In this document: one piece after another, positions 8,453-16,419 of the stretch
How positions within the stretch are numbered: the first letter of the stretch is position 1
Layout of the letters: each line of letters starts with the position of its first letter
NCBI GenBank assembly: GCA_002353295.1
Contig: DEJG01000008.1
Coordinates: 62,001-126,000 of the forward strand
Length of the DNA: 64,000 bases
Reading direction: 5' to 3'
Source of the DNA: Prevotella sp. UBA2754
GTDB taxonomy: Bacteria > Bacteroidota > Bacteroidia > Bacteroidales > Bacteroidaceae
Notes under the pieces: generated by a model
The model's database searches: none
What the model was told of the DNA's origin: nothing
What the model saw: the letters and a program-made list of their open reading frames with translations, nothing else
Made by a program: the position numbers and the translations under genes

Positions 8453-9307
8453 ATGAAAGTATTCTATAAAATTGTGGATCTTCAGAATCAACTTTTTGAG
8501 GATCGCAAAATGGGAAAAGAAATAGGTTTTGTACCTACTATGGGGGCACTTCACGAAGGTCATGCTTCTCTTGTAAAACGTAGTGTGAAAGAAAATGGGA
8601 TAACTGTTGTTTCTGTATTCGTGAATCCGACCCAATTTAACGATAAAAATGATTTAAAAAACTATCCACGTACCTTGGATGCTGACTGCCAATTATTGGA
8701 TGAGTGTGGTGCAGACTACGTTTTTGCTCCATCGGTCGAGGAGATGTATCCTACGCCTGACACTCGTCAGTTTGAATACCCCCCGGTATCAACGGTTATG
8801 GAGGGTGCTCATCGTCCAGGTCATTTCAATGGCGTATGTCAGGTGGTTAGTCGTTTGTTCTACATCGTGAAGCCAACCCGTGCTTATTTCGGTGAGAAAG
8901 ACTGGCAGCAGATTGCTGTTGTCAAGGCGATGGTTCGTCACTTGGGCTTGGGGGTTCAGATAGTAGAGTGCGACATTGTACGCGACAAGGACGGACTGGC
9001 TAAGAGTTCGCGTAACACCCTGCTTTCTGCCGATGAGCGTGCTATTGCTCCTGCTATATACAAGGCTTTAAAAGATAGTGTTAAATATGCTAAGAATCAT
9101 ACAGTTACCGAAACTCATGATAAGGTTGTAGATGACATTAACAGTGTCGATGGACTCGATGTAGAGTACTTCTCTATCGTCGATGGTAATACCTTGCAGG
9201 ATATTGCCAACTGGGAAGATTCTGATTATGTGGTAGGCTGTATCACCGTCTATTGTGGTAAGACTCCCATCCGTTTAATTGATCATATAAAGTATAAGGA
9301 ATCATGA
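8453..9307 (+). CDS. panC: Pantothenate synthetase
   Basis: Joins pantoate and beta-alanine using ATP, through a pantoyl-adenylate, in the last step of vitamin B5 synthesis. The start is set at 8453 (MKVFYKIVDLQ), giving 284 residues, the usual family length. An upstream in-frame ATG at 8369 would add 28 residues that overlap a promoter-like TTATTTTG at 8415-8422. Motifs: FVPTMGALHEGHASL (nucleotide-binding HxGH), FVNPTQF, YFGEKDWQQ, and the KMSKS-like LAKSSRN. The panD start overlaps its stop, so the two are translationally coupled and supply consecutive reactants. Confidence 0.96.
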   Translation: MKVFYKIVDLQNQLFEDRKMGKEIGFVPTMGALHEGHASLVKRSVKENGITVVSVFVNPTQFNDKNDLKNYPRTLDADCQLLDECGADYVFAPSVEEMYPTPDTRQFEYPPVSTVMEGAHRPGHFNGVCQVVSRLFYIVKPTRAYFGEKDWQQIAVVKAMVRHLGLGVQIVECDIVRDKDGLAKSSRNTLLSADERAIAPAIYKALKDSVKYAKNHTVTETHDKVVDDINSVDGLDVEYFSIVDGNTLQDIANWEDSDYVVGCITVYCGKTPIRLIDHIKYKES

Positions 9308-9648
9308 TGATAGAAGTATTGAAATCCAAGCTCCATTGTGTCACTGTCACAGAGGCCAACCTCAACTACATGGGTAGTATAACCATCGATGAAGATTTGA
9401 TGGATGCTGCTAATATGATAGCAGGTGAGAAGGTGCAGATAGTCGACAATAATAATGGGGAGCGTTTTGAAACCTATATCATCAAAGGTGAACGAGGCAG
9501 TGGCTGTATTTGTCTGAATGGCGCTGCAGCCCGGAAAGTGCAAGTAGGCGATGTCTGTATCATCATCTCCTATGCCATGATGGATCTCGAAGAAGCTAAG
9601 ACTTTCGAACCACATGTGGTGTTCCCCAAACTAGGTAATAAATTGTAA
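9304..9648 (+). CDS. panD: Aspartate 1-decarboxylase proenzyme
   Basis: Makes beta-alanine, the co-substrate of PanC, from aspartate. The 114-residue proenzyme cleaves itself between G24 and S25 (YMGSITID) to form the pyruvoyl cofactor. Conserved residues Y22, the early K9 and the YETYIIKGERGSG-like region (FETYIIKGERGSG) fit the family. ATG at 9304 overlaps the panC TGA; the next codon, 9307, is also ATG, so the exact first residue is uncertain by one. The unit ends at the perfect hairpin at 9668-9700. Confidence 0.96.
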   Translation: MMIEVLKSKLHCVTVTEANLNYMGSITIDEDLMDAANMIAGEKVQIVDNNNGERFETYIIKGERGSGCICLNGAAARKVQVGDVCIIISYAMMDLEEAKTFEPHVVFPKLGNKL

Positions 9649-9667
9649 TACTGATAACATTCTAAAT

Positions 9668-9700
9668 AAAAAGGCTACTCCGAAAAAGAGTAGCCTTTTT
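9668..9700. terminator. Bidirectional terminator between panD and the biotin carrier gene
   Basis: A perfect 13-bp stem (9668-9680 with 9688-9700) with a seven-base loop. The A5 and T5 ends give a U-tract in both directions, which serves the two convergent operons. Confidence 0.9.
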
Positions 9701-9721
9701 ATGAACGTTATAATTGAAATC

Positions 9722-10159
9722 TTATTCAATCACTACCAGTGCGTCGTCTTCCATCACGGTCTGGCCAGGTTTCACACAGATAGCTGTAATCTTTCCGCCC
9801 TTTTCAGCCTCAATATTGTTGGCCATCTTCATAGCCTCCAATACAACAACGGTATCACCAGCTTTCACCTCATCACCCACATTTACGCAGATTTCTGTGA
9901 TGACTCCAGGTAGAGGAGCTTTCACGGCATTATTGGCATTCACTGCGGCAGAACTGTTTGCACTACCTCCCTCTGAAGAGCTGGCAGCAACCTCTGCAGG
10001 TTTACGAACTACCACTTTTTTCTCCTCTACAGGTTCTGGCTCCAGTTCTACTTTGTATTCTTCACCGTTCACAGTGACAGTTGCAATGTTTTCAATAATA
10101 TCCCCAATGACAACATCGTATTTATTGCCATTAATGGTATACTTATATTCCTTCTTCAT
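9722..10159 (-). CDS. Biotin carboxyl carrier protein of acyl-CoA carboxylase/decarboxylase
   Basis: A 145-residue biotinyl carrier that shuttles carboxyl groups for the carboxyltransferase encoded upstream. The start at 10159 (MKKEYKYTING) is preferred to an in-frame ATG at 10210, which lies inside the preceding small gene. Layout: an N-terminal beta-rich segment (residues 1-50), a flexible Ala/Ser/Glu/Val linker (about 50-75), then the biotinyl domain. It has APLPGVITEI and the EAMKM motif with biotinylated K111, 34 residues from the end as is usual. It is the last gene of the minus-strand operon that begins with the epimerase at 12323. Confidence 0.93.
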   Translation of the reverse strand: MKKEYKYTINGNKYDVVIGDIIENIATVTVNGEEYKVELEPEPVEEKKVVVRKPAEVAASSSEGGSANSSAAVNANNAVKAPLPGVITEICVNVGDEVKAGDTVVVLEAMKMANNIEAEKGGKITAICVKPGQTVMEDDALVVIE

Positions 10160-10170
10160 AATGTTTTGTT

Positions 10171-10323
10171 TTATGGATGCAGCGTCATTGTTTGGGCATA
10201 GCCGTTCCACTGGGTGTTTTTCTCCTGAATCGTAATGATTCCAGGTTCCTTGTCGTGGACGTTATTCCCTTTATACTCATGAAGAGCAAGAGCTATAGCT
10301 GCATAAATTTCATTCTGTTTCAT
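10171..10323 (-). CDS. 50-residue protein in the methylmalonyl-CoA operon
   Basis: The ATG at 10323 is five bases after the carboxyltransferase stop. The TAA at 10173-10171 is 11 bases before the biotin carrier start. The product (MKQNEIYAAIALALHEYKGN, then a VHDKEPGII segment and TQWNGYAQTM) has 50 residues and no membrane helix. Position between the alpha and biotin subunits is where oadG/delta-type small subunits sit in related decarboxylase operons, but those carry a membrane helix and this does not. I infer a small accessory or assembly subunit; from memory, similar short proteins with an IYAAIAxALxEY start exist in other Bacteroidales. Tight packing on both sides supports a real gene. 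Confidence 0.75.
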   Translation of the reverse strand: MKQNEIYAAIALALHEYKGNNVHDKEPGIITIQEKNTQWNGYAQTMTLHP

Positions 10324-10328
10324 ATCAA

Positions 10329-11894
10329 TTACATAGGAATATTACCATGTTTCTTTGCAGGAAGAGCATCACGCTTAGTTGCCAGCTGTGCTAGAGCACG
10401 ACAAATGCGGAAACGAGTGTTGCGTGGCTCAATGACATCGTCGATATAGCCATATTTGGCAGCTTGATAAGGATTGGCGAAGAGCTCGTTATACTCTTCC
10501 TCCTTCTCTGCGATGAATGCCTTTACATCCTCACCAGCTTCCTTCTTAGCCTTGGCTTCCTTGGCATAGAGTACAGCAGCAGCACCAGAGGCACCCATCA
10601 CAGCAATCTCAGCTGAAGGCCATGCATAGTTCAAGTCGGTATGCAATTGCTTAGAACCCATCACGATGTGGCTACCGCCATAAGACTTACGCAGGGTAAC
10701 GGTGATCTTGGGCACTGTAGCCTCTCCATAGGCGTACAGCAACTGGGCTCCGTGCAGAATGACGGCATTGTACTCCTGGCCAGTACCGGGCAGGAATCCA
10801 GGAACGTCAACCAACGATACAATAGGAATATTGAAGGCATCGCAGAAACGAACGAAGCGGGCACCCTTACGAGATGCATTCACGTCGAGCACACCAGCAT
10901 AGCAAGAAGGCTGGTTAGCTACGATACCAACACTCTGGCCGTTGAAGCGGGCGAAACCTACGATGATGTTCTTGGCAAACTTAGGCTGTACCTCGAAGAA
11001 TTCTCCATTGTCGGTTATAGCACCGATTACCTTATACATATCATAAGCCTCGTTAGGATTCTCAGGGATAATCTCGTTCAACGAATCCTCCAGACGGTCG
11101 ATGGGGTCGGTACACTGCTTGCGAGGAGCCAGTTCCATGTTGTTTGAAGGAATATAGCTCAACAGGGTCTTCAGCATCTCAACGGCTTCTTCTTCTGTCT
11201 TGGCTGTAAAATGGGTTACACCACTCTTAGAAGCGTGTACACTGGCACCACCCAGATGCTCCTGGTCAATGTCCTCACCAGTAACGGTCTTTACTACTTT
11301 AGGACCGGTCAGGAACATGTATGAAGTACCTTCCATCATCAGGGTGAAGTCGGTGAGGGCAGGGCTGTAAACAGCACCACCGGCACAAGGACCGAAGATA
11401 CCGGAAATCTGAGGAATCACGCCTGATGCCAGGATATTGCGCTCGAAAATCTCAGCATAACCAGCCAGCGCGTTGATACCTTCCTGAATACGGGCACCGC
11501 CTGAGTCATTGATACCAATGACAGGAGCTCCCATCTTCATAGCCATATCCATTACTTTGCAGATCTTCTGACTCATGGTCTCTGACAGCGAACCGGCATG
11601 AACGGTGAAGTCCTGTGCAAAGATGAACACCAGACGACCGTCAATCGTACCGCTACCTGCTACGACACCGTCACCCAGGAACTGCTTCTTCTCCATTCCG
11701 AAGTTATGACAGCGGTGTTCCTTGAACATGTCATATTCCTCAAATGAGCCTTTATCGAGCAACATCTCAATGCGCTCACGGGCTGTGTACTTACCTTTAT
11801 CGTGCTGTTTCTGGATAGCTTTCTCACCGCCACCGAGACGAGCCTGTTCGCGCTTCTCAATAAGCTGCTTGATTTTCTCTAATTGCTTTGACAT
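10329..11894 (-). CDS. mmdA: Methylmalonyl-CoA decarboxylase alpha / propionyl-CoA carboxylase beta (carboxyltransferase)
   Basis: A 521-residue carboxyltransferase of the acyl-CoA carboxylase beta family; it moves a carboxyl group between methylmalonyl-CoA and biotin. Landmarks: KQHDKGKYTARERIEMLLD near the start; the first oxyanion-hole region (GINDSGGARIQEGI, SGIFGPCAGGAVYSPAL); FLTGPKVVKTVTGE; and the second half (DVPGFLPGTGQEY, KSYGGSHIVMGSK). Length fits the family. Neighbours are methylmalonyl-CoA epimerase upstream and the biotin carrier downstream. That gives the propionate-forming end of the succinate pathway if run as a decarboxylase, or propionate assimilation if run the other way. 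No beta (ion-pump) subunit or biotin carboxylase is in view, so direction is undecided. Confidence 0.93.
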   Translation of the reverse strand: MSKQLEKIKQLIEKREQARLGGGEKAIQKQHDKGKYTARERIEMLLDKGSFEEYDMFKEHRCHNFGMEKKQFLGDGVVAGSGTIDGRLVFIFAQDFTVHAGSLSETMSQKICKVMDMAMKMGAPVIGINDSGGARIQEGINALAGYAEIFERNILASGVIPQISGIFGPCAGGAVYSPALTDFTLMMEGTSYMFLTGPKVVKTVTGEDIDQEHLGGASVHASKSGVTHFTAKTEEEAVEMLKTLLSYIPSNNMELAPRKQCTDPIDRLEDSLNEIIPENPNEAYDMYKVIGAITDNGEFFEVQPKFAKNIIVGFARFNGQSVGIVANQPSCYAGVLDVNASRKGARFVRFCDAFNIPIVSLVDVPGFLPGTGQEYNAVILHGAQLLYAYGEATVPKITVTLRKSYGGSHIVMGSKQLHTDLNYAWPSAEIAVMGASGAAAVLYAKEAKAKKEAGEDVKAFIAEKEEEYNELFANPYQAAKYGYIDDVIEPRNTRFRICRALAQLATKRDALPAKKHGNIPM

Positions 11895-11918
11895 AATAAT
11901 ATATTCTTTTCCTGTAAA

Positions 11919-12323
11919 TTAATGTTCACAAAGTTCTGTCAATACGCCTGCAGTTGATTTTGGATGCAGGAAGGCGATGTTCAGGTTCTCAGCGCCCTTA
12001 CGAGGCTTCTCGTCAATCAGGCGAACACCCTTTTCACTGACCTCTGCCAATGCGTTGGCTACACCGTCTTCGATACAGAAAGCTACATGGTGCACACCTT
12101 TGTTGCCTTTGTCAATCCACTTTTGGATGGTGCTGTCAGGCGATGTTGGCTCCAGGAGTTCGAGCTTTACCTCACCACACTTCAAGAAAGCTGTCTTTAC
12201 TTTCTGATCCTCTACTGTTTCTACAGCGTAACACTTCAATCCCAGCACATTCTCAAAGAATGGCAGGCTCTCTTCAATACTCTGGACGGCAATGCCCAGA
12301 TGTTCAATGTGTGAAATCTTCAT
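11919..12323 (-). CDS. mce: Methylmalonyl-CoA epimerase
   Basis: A 134-residue protein of the vicinal-oxygen-chelate fold that interconverts R- and S-methylmalonyl-CoA. Two beta-alpha-beta halves are visible: residues 1-60 start KISHIEHLGIAV, with the metal-ligand H8; the second half has GVHHVAFCIED. The closing GVLTELCEH supplies the final glutamate ligand. It is the first gene of the operon, 24 bases ahead of the carboxyltransferase. Its product links mutase-derived methylmalonyl-CoA to the decarboxylase, which is the pathway used to make propionate in Bacteroidales. Confidence 0.95.
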   Translation of the reverse strand: MKISHIEHLGIAVQSIEESLPFFENVLGLKCYAVETVEDQKVKTAFLKCGEVKLELLEPTSPDSTIQKWIDKGNKGVHHVAFCIEDGVANALAEVSEKGVRLIDEKPRKGAENLNIAFLHPKSTAGVLTELCEH

Positions 12324-12357
12324 ATCTAAATTATTTGAGTTTAAAATTACTAAGGTG

Positions 12358-12365
12358 CAAAGTTA
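12358..12365 (-). promoter_or_regulatory. -7 box of the methylmalonyl-CoA operon
   Basis: The minus strand reads TAACTTTG, followed by CA, about 34 bases before the mce ATG. A TTG lies 22 bases upstream, a little far for the usual spacing. Confidence 0.5.
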
Positions 12366-12414
12366 CTACAATTAATTCAGAATGAAGCAAGTAGTATGAA
12401 GAATTAAACATTAT

Positions 12415-14796
12415 TTAAAACTCAACAATCACTTTTCCATTGATTTGTCGTCCTGTAAGGTAATTAGGAACGGCGTATTGTTGATTTGTAACGTCAGTTA
12501 CCCAGTAATAACTATTCACATTCGAAATACCGAAGATGTTCAATCCTTCGGCACTGATCCATACACGGCGCACACCGAAAGTGCTTCGTTCGGTATTTTG
12601 GTAGGCCAGGAAACTCATTCCGATGTCGGCACGCTTGTAGGCTGGTGCACGGAACTGCTGGTATTCCAGTCCTCGGTGTGGTGCACCGAAAGGCAGTCCG
12701 TCCGCAAATGCCAGGCGCAACGTCATTTTCCAACGCTGTGTTCCAGGGAAGTAATCGGTAAAATGCAGGTTAACACCCCATCGCTGGTCAGTAGGCAAGG
12801 GCACACTGACACCATTTATTGTCTGCCGCGTACTCATGAGGGAGAATGTCAACCACGAATCAGTGCCAGGTACAAATTCACCAAATAGTTTCAAGTCTAC
12901 ACCTGCAGCATATCCTTTGGCAAGATTCTCACCGTAGTACACAACCTTCATATTCTGAACATTATAAGGCACTATGTTCCTCATGATTTTGTAATAAGCC
13001 TCAGCTGTGAAACGGAAGGGACGATTAGCCATACGGAATCGATAGTCGAAAGCACCGACAATATGGATAGACTGCTGACTTTTGATATCGTTGTTGAGCG
13101 CTACGATTGTTTTACCATTGATGGTCGTGGTATCGCGGAGTTCTTTATAGAACGGTGCCTGGTAATAGAGTCCCGTAGAGAGCCGGAAGGTCATATCCTC
13201 GTTGAAACTGGGTATCATGGCCAGAGAGACGCGTGGCGAAACGATGGTCTCTTTGTTATAGCTCCAATTTGCTAATCTGACTCCCATGTTCAGGGTCCAC
13301 AAGTTCGGCTTTTCCGCGTTTCCTGTCTGGAATCGGTAGGTATCTTGCAGGAAAGCTTCTATTCTTGTACTGGATATCTTGTGTTTTGAAGCAAGGGAGT
13401 AGATTAAGTCCAACCGATTACCTGTATGTGGTATGCTATAGCCGCTTGAGTCGCGCATTTCATACTCTCTGGCATTCTCTTCAATGTCTTCCCATTTCAT
13501 GACAAAACCGCCTTCAATATCATGTCGTTTTGCCTTGTGCTTGACGGTCAGTTTAGCACTTTCAACATTCGCTGTCAAATAGTTGCGGGCATGCTCCATA
13601 TATGTTCCTACACCCAAATTTTCAGAAGTCTGGGTATCGTCCAACCAATATTGCCCTTGAATATCGTATGTTTCTTGCTCTTTTGTGTGGAAAGCAGATA
13701 CTTGCAGTTTGATGTGTGTCTTCTCCGTGGGATGATAAGTAATGGCTGCAGTACCAAACAAGGTGCGGAAGACATCTTTCTCCTCTCCATCGAAATAAAC
13801 TTTAAACGATTTCACGTTCTGCATCGTGCCAAACGATGTCTCCCTATCGCTGGGTTTGAAGTTATAATGGTTCTCGGAAATATTACCAATAACCTCAAGA
13901 TCCCAACGCTTATTGGGACTCCATGTGATATAGGTCTGATAATCGAGGAAGTTTGGACGGTATTCGCCCTTTGTTTCCAGTGAGCCCAAAAGATAACGAT
14001 TAGTCTTATAGCGTAAACCATGACTCATCGAAAATTTTTTATTGCCATAACCTAGGAAGATACTACCGCCAAGGAGTGAGGCCTGCAGGTTCCCCTCGAG
14101 TCGGGTGGGCTTGCGATATTGGATATCCAGCACACTCGACATCTTGTCACCGTATTTGGCTTCAAAGCCACCGGAAGAGAATCCAATTTTCTCCACCATA
14201 TCGCTGTTGATGACCGAAAGACCCTCTTGCTGTCCGCTCCTGATAAGCAGAGGACGGTACACCTCTGTCCCGTTGATATAGACAGAATTCTCGTCAAATG
14301 AACCACCGCGAACATTATACTGGCTCGACAACTCATTGTGAGTCGACACACCAGCTTGTTGTTGTACCAGTTCTTCCACCGCATTACCTGTAGTCGAAGG
14401 GGTATTGCGTAGGTTTTTCGTGTCCAATTGGTCTGTTCCTGTTGTTTGCCTGCGCTTCTCTGTTACCACCACTTCGTCCAATGATTCCATCGGGTGAAGG
14501 GTAATGAGCAGACGTTGTTTACCTTTAGGATTGCGAAGCACGCGTGTACGTGTCTGGTAACCTATCATCGAGAATTTTACAACGACAGAATCTGCTGATT
14601 TCAGATTGAGCGAATATTCACCTTTCAGGTTTGCTACCGCAACGGCTCCTTGATCCAGACAACTCACTGTTGCCAGTTCAATACCATTTCCTTCTTCGTC
14701 ACTTACTATTCCTGACAACGTAAAGGACTGTGCCTTGACCATAGTAACAGTCAAGAGACATAATATTGTGAGAATCAAATTTTTTCTTTTCATCAC
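12415..14796 (-). CDS. TonB-dependent outer-membrane receptor with carboxypeptidase-like N-domain
   Basis: A 793-residue outer-membrane receptor. It has a signal peptide (hydrophobic stretch ending TMVKAQ), then a carboxypeptidase-regulatory-like beta-sandwich at about 24-105 (SGIVSDEEGNGIELATV, FSMIGYQTRTRVL). The plug domain covers about 125-225 (VEELVQQQAGVSTHNELSS, YNVRGGSFDENSVYINGTEV, GFSSGGFEAKYGDKMSSVLD). A beta-barrel rich in aromatic strands follows, ending in GKVIVEF. At under 800 residues it is shorter than SusC-type receptors (about 1000), and no SusD follows, so the substrate may be a metal chelate, cofactor or small molecule and not a glycan; this is inference. The start could equally be the second ATG, at 14793. 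The GNAT/FemAB-like gene lies 27 bases upstream and may share its transcript. Confidence 0.92.
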   Translation of the reverse strand: MMKRKNLILTILCLLTVTMVKAQSFTLSGIVSDEEGNGIELATVSCLDQGAVAVANLKGEYSLNLKSADSVVVKFSMIGYQTRTRVLRNPKGKQRLLITLHPMESLDEVVVTEKRRQTTGTDQLDTKNLRNTPSTTGNAVEELVQQQAGVSTHNELSSQYNVRGGSFDENSVYINGTEVYRPLLIRSGQQEGLSVINSDMVEKIGFSSGGFEAKYGDKMSSVLDIQYRKPTRLEGNLQASLLGGSIFLGYGNKKFSMSHGLRYKTNRYLLGSLETKGEYRPNFLDYQTYITWSPNKRWDLEVIGNISENHYNFKPSDRETSFGTMQNVKSFKVYFDGEEKDVFRTLFGTAAITYHPTEKTHIKLQVSAFHTKEQETYDIQGQYWLDDTQTSENLGVGTYMEHARNYLTANVESAKLTVKHKAKRHDIEGGFVMKWEDIEENAREYEMRDSSGYSIPHTGNRLDLIYSLASKHKISSTRIEAFLQDTYRFQTGNAEKPNLWTLNMGVRLANWSYNKETIVSPRVSLAMIPSFNEDMTFRLSTGLYYQAPFYKELRDTTTINGKTIVALNNDIKSQQSIHIVGAFDYRFRMANRPFRFTAEAYYKIMRNIVPYNVQNMKVVYYGENLAKGYAAGVDLKLFGEFVPGTDSWLTFSLMSTRQTINGVSVPLPTDQRWGVNLHFTDYFPGTQRWKMTLRLAFADGLPFGAPHRGLEYQQFRAPAYKRADIGMSFLAYQNTERSTFGVRRVWISAEGLNIFGISNVNSYYWVTDVTNQQYAVPNYLTGRQINGKVIVEF

Positions 14797-14823
14797 AATA
14801 ATAACGCAAAAAAAATCGATTTA

Positions 14824-15813
14824 TTATTCTCTCCACCACCAAGAAGCAATAGCATTTACCCACCGAATGTTAATACGGAACCAACGGAAACCAGTAACTT
14901 CCTTACCGCCAAAGCTGAGAATGAAGTCACGATAGGGATTACGGCGGAATGGAAGACCTACATCCACGAAACGGAAATGTTGCATTCCTTCTTCATGTGC
15001 TTTTTTGATGGCGTGCCATATGGTGACAGCGTTCGGATGGAGTGGAGCAAAGCTTTTTCTTCTGGATGCCGAATACCATAGATACATGTCACCCTCAGAA
15101 TGTACACAAGCACAACAGCCTATCGTAATATCCTTGTATTTGGTAATAAACAACCTACAACGCTTACTCTCCATCATGCCTCGGAAGAAAGTATCGTCAG
15201 GTAGAAATTTTCGAGGTTTCAACCAATTATGCCGTCTAAGCAGTTTTGAGAATTCTAGAAATTCCTCTTCCGTTTCCACCTGTTTGGTCACAGCTCCGCG
15301 TTCCTGTGCTGCTTCTATGCGTTTCATCTGTCGTTCAGTGATACGCTCTTCGGGAGTGCGCGAGTGAAGCGAGTTGTGAATGTTCATCCATTTCACATGG
15401 AAATACCCCATGTGCTTTAGTTCCTTATACCCGAACATTTTTTGCGAAAGGTGGCTGAATTCGATATAGAGCGATTTATTCTGAAGTCGCTCTGTAAGTG
15501 ATTCCACCATCAACCCGAAGAGTTGCTGCTTATTCAGTTTATCATCCTCCAAATGATAAACTCCTTCGCCTATCACCCTCACGTGTATATATAAATAAGG
15601 TGGAAGCCACGACCGTTTGTATCGCATAGTAGCCAGCATGTGAGCTATAACCGAACCCTCGCCATCAGTCACCACCACCATAAAAGGTTTATGGCGCGGT
15701 GTCTGTTCCGTAAGCTTCATTGCCTCCATACTGTGGAAGTAATTTCCATCAGGTATGTCAGGCACGTCGGTAGCATGCGTATAGATGGTGACTTTAAGTT
15801 CTTTCACGGCCAT
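14824..15813 (-). CDS. GNAT/FemAB-like acyltransferase-fold protein
   Basis: About 329 residues from the ATG at 15813 (MAVKELKVTIYTHATDVPD). The arrangement suggests two acetyltransferase-like halves: one around residues 40-130 (MVVVTDGEGSVIAHMLATMR), the other around 180-310 (FSKLLRRHNWLKP, RLFITKYKDITIGCCACVHS, FRFVDVGLPFRRNPYRDFIL). FemAB-like proteins add amino acids to peptidoglycan or lipids, but none of their key residues can be assigned here. An upstream in-frame ATG at 15843 would add ten residues. A well-formed promoter at 15813-15844 has its -7 box overlapping this ATG, so translation from this promoter would have to start further in (for example GTG two codons later). The start is therefore unsure. 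Confidence 0.7.
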   Translation of the reverse strand: MAVKELKVTIYTHATDVPDIPDGNYFHSMEAMKLTEQTPRHKPFMVVVTDGEGSVIAHMLATMRYKRSWLPPYLYIHVRVIGEGVYHLEDDKLNKQQLFGLMVESLTERLQNKSLYIEFSHLSQKMFGYKELKHMGYFHVKWMNIHNSLHSRTPEERITERQMKRIEAAQERGAVTKQVETEEEFLEFSKLLRRHNWLKPRKFLPDDTFFRGMMESKRCRLFITKYKDITIGCCACVHSEGDMYLWYSASRRKSFAPLHPNAVTIWHAIKKAHEEGMQHFRFVDVGLPFRRNPYRDFILSFGGKEVTGFRWFRINIRWVNAIASWWWRE

Positions 15814-15844
15814 AAAGGTACGAATATTTAAGATAATCTCCAAA
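15813..15844 (-). promoter_or_regulatory. Promoter overlapping the GNAT-like start
   Basis: On minus, TTTG (15844-15841), a 20-base spacer and TACCTTTA (15820-15813), with one mismatch in the -7 box. The last base of the box is the A of the ATG. Confidence 0.55.
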
Positions 15845-15848
15845 TTTT

Positions 15849-15879
15849 TTTGCAGTTTTCAAAGAATTCATTATTTTTG
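15849..15879 (+). promoter_or_regulatory. Promoter of SH3 protein gene
   Basis: TTTG at 15849-15852, 19 bases, then TATTTTTG at 15872-15879. It is back to back with the minus-strand promoter; the two -33 boxes are only four bases apart. Confidence 0.75.
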
Positions 15880-15908
15880 CAATATCAATAATAAATCTTA
15901 TTTTGCCA

Positions 15909-16409
15909 ATGAAACGAATTTTCTTATCTTTATGCTTTATTTTAACCTGCGGTCTGATGTGGGCTCAGAAAGAATTAATAGTATGCTATGCTACTAGTGA
16001 CGATGGCTTTTTGAATGTTCGCGTTGAACCGTCCAGCAAGGCAGAAATCATTACAACGTTGCCTATGGCTTTTCACGGACTAGGGCGAGGTATTCTCTTG
16101 GAAAAGGGCAGCCAGTGGAGCCAAGTTAAAATTGGAGACAAAATAGGTTGGGTTTATAGCAAATATATGGGTACGCAAGGCTGGTACACGCATAACGGGA
16201 AACCTAAACTTGTAGCCAAGAAAATTGTTACACCGCTTTGGACGGATAATTATGCCGACGATGGGCTACAGTATTTATATTATGGTAGTGTATATGAGGG
16301 CTGCATTATTGCCGATGAATATGAGTTGCTCAAGAATGGCTATTACGTTCTTAAAACGGGTCACGATTACATCTTCGTCAACGAGGATGATGTGAAAGTA
16401 GTACCCTAA
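15909..16409 (+). CDS. Secreted SH3-like domain protein
   Basis: A 166-residue exported protein. The signal peptide spans residues 1-21 (FLSLCFILTCGLMWAQ). A bacterial SH3 domain follows at about 25-90: DGFLNVRVEPSSKAEIITTL, then WSQVKIGDKIGWVYSKYM. The C-terminal half (90-166) is a less familiar beta-rich region ending DYIFVNEDDVKVVP. Bacterial SH3 domains usually bind cell-wall peptides. No enzymatic domain is attached, so it may be a periplasmic binding or scaffold protein. The 2-epimerase-like gene follows after ten bases. The ATG at 15909 is chosen over an in-frame TTG at 15903. Confidence 0.8.
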   Translation: MKRIFLSLCFILTCGLMWAQKELIVCYATSDDGFLNVRVEPSSKAEIITTLPMAFHGLGRGILLEKGSQWSQVKIGDKIGWVYSKYMGTQGWYTHNGKPKLVAKKIVTPLWTDNYADDGLQYLYYGSVYEGCIIADEYELLKNGYYVLKTGHDYIFVNEDDVKVVP

Positions 16410-16419
16410 ACCTCATATT

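Noticed and set aside
9714..10235. A 173-codon plus-strand open frame opposite the biotin carrier gene
   Set aside because: It is a mirror of the Ala/Ser-rich linker; the minus strand has the biotin motif and tight operon spacing.
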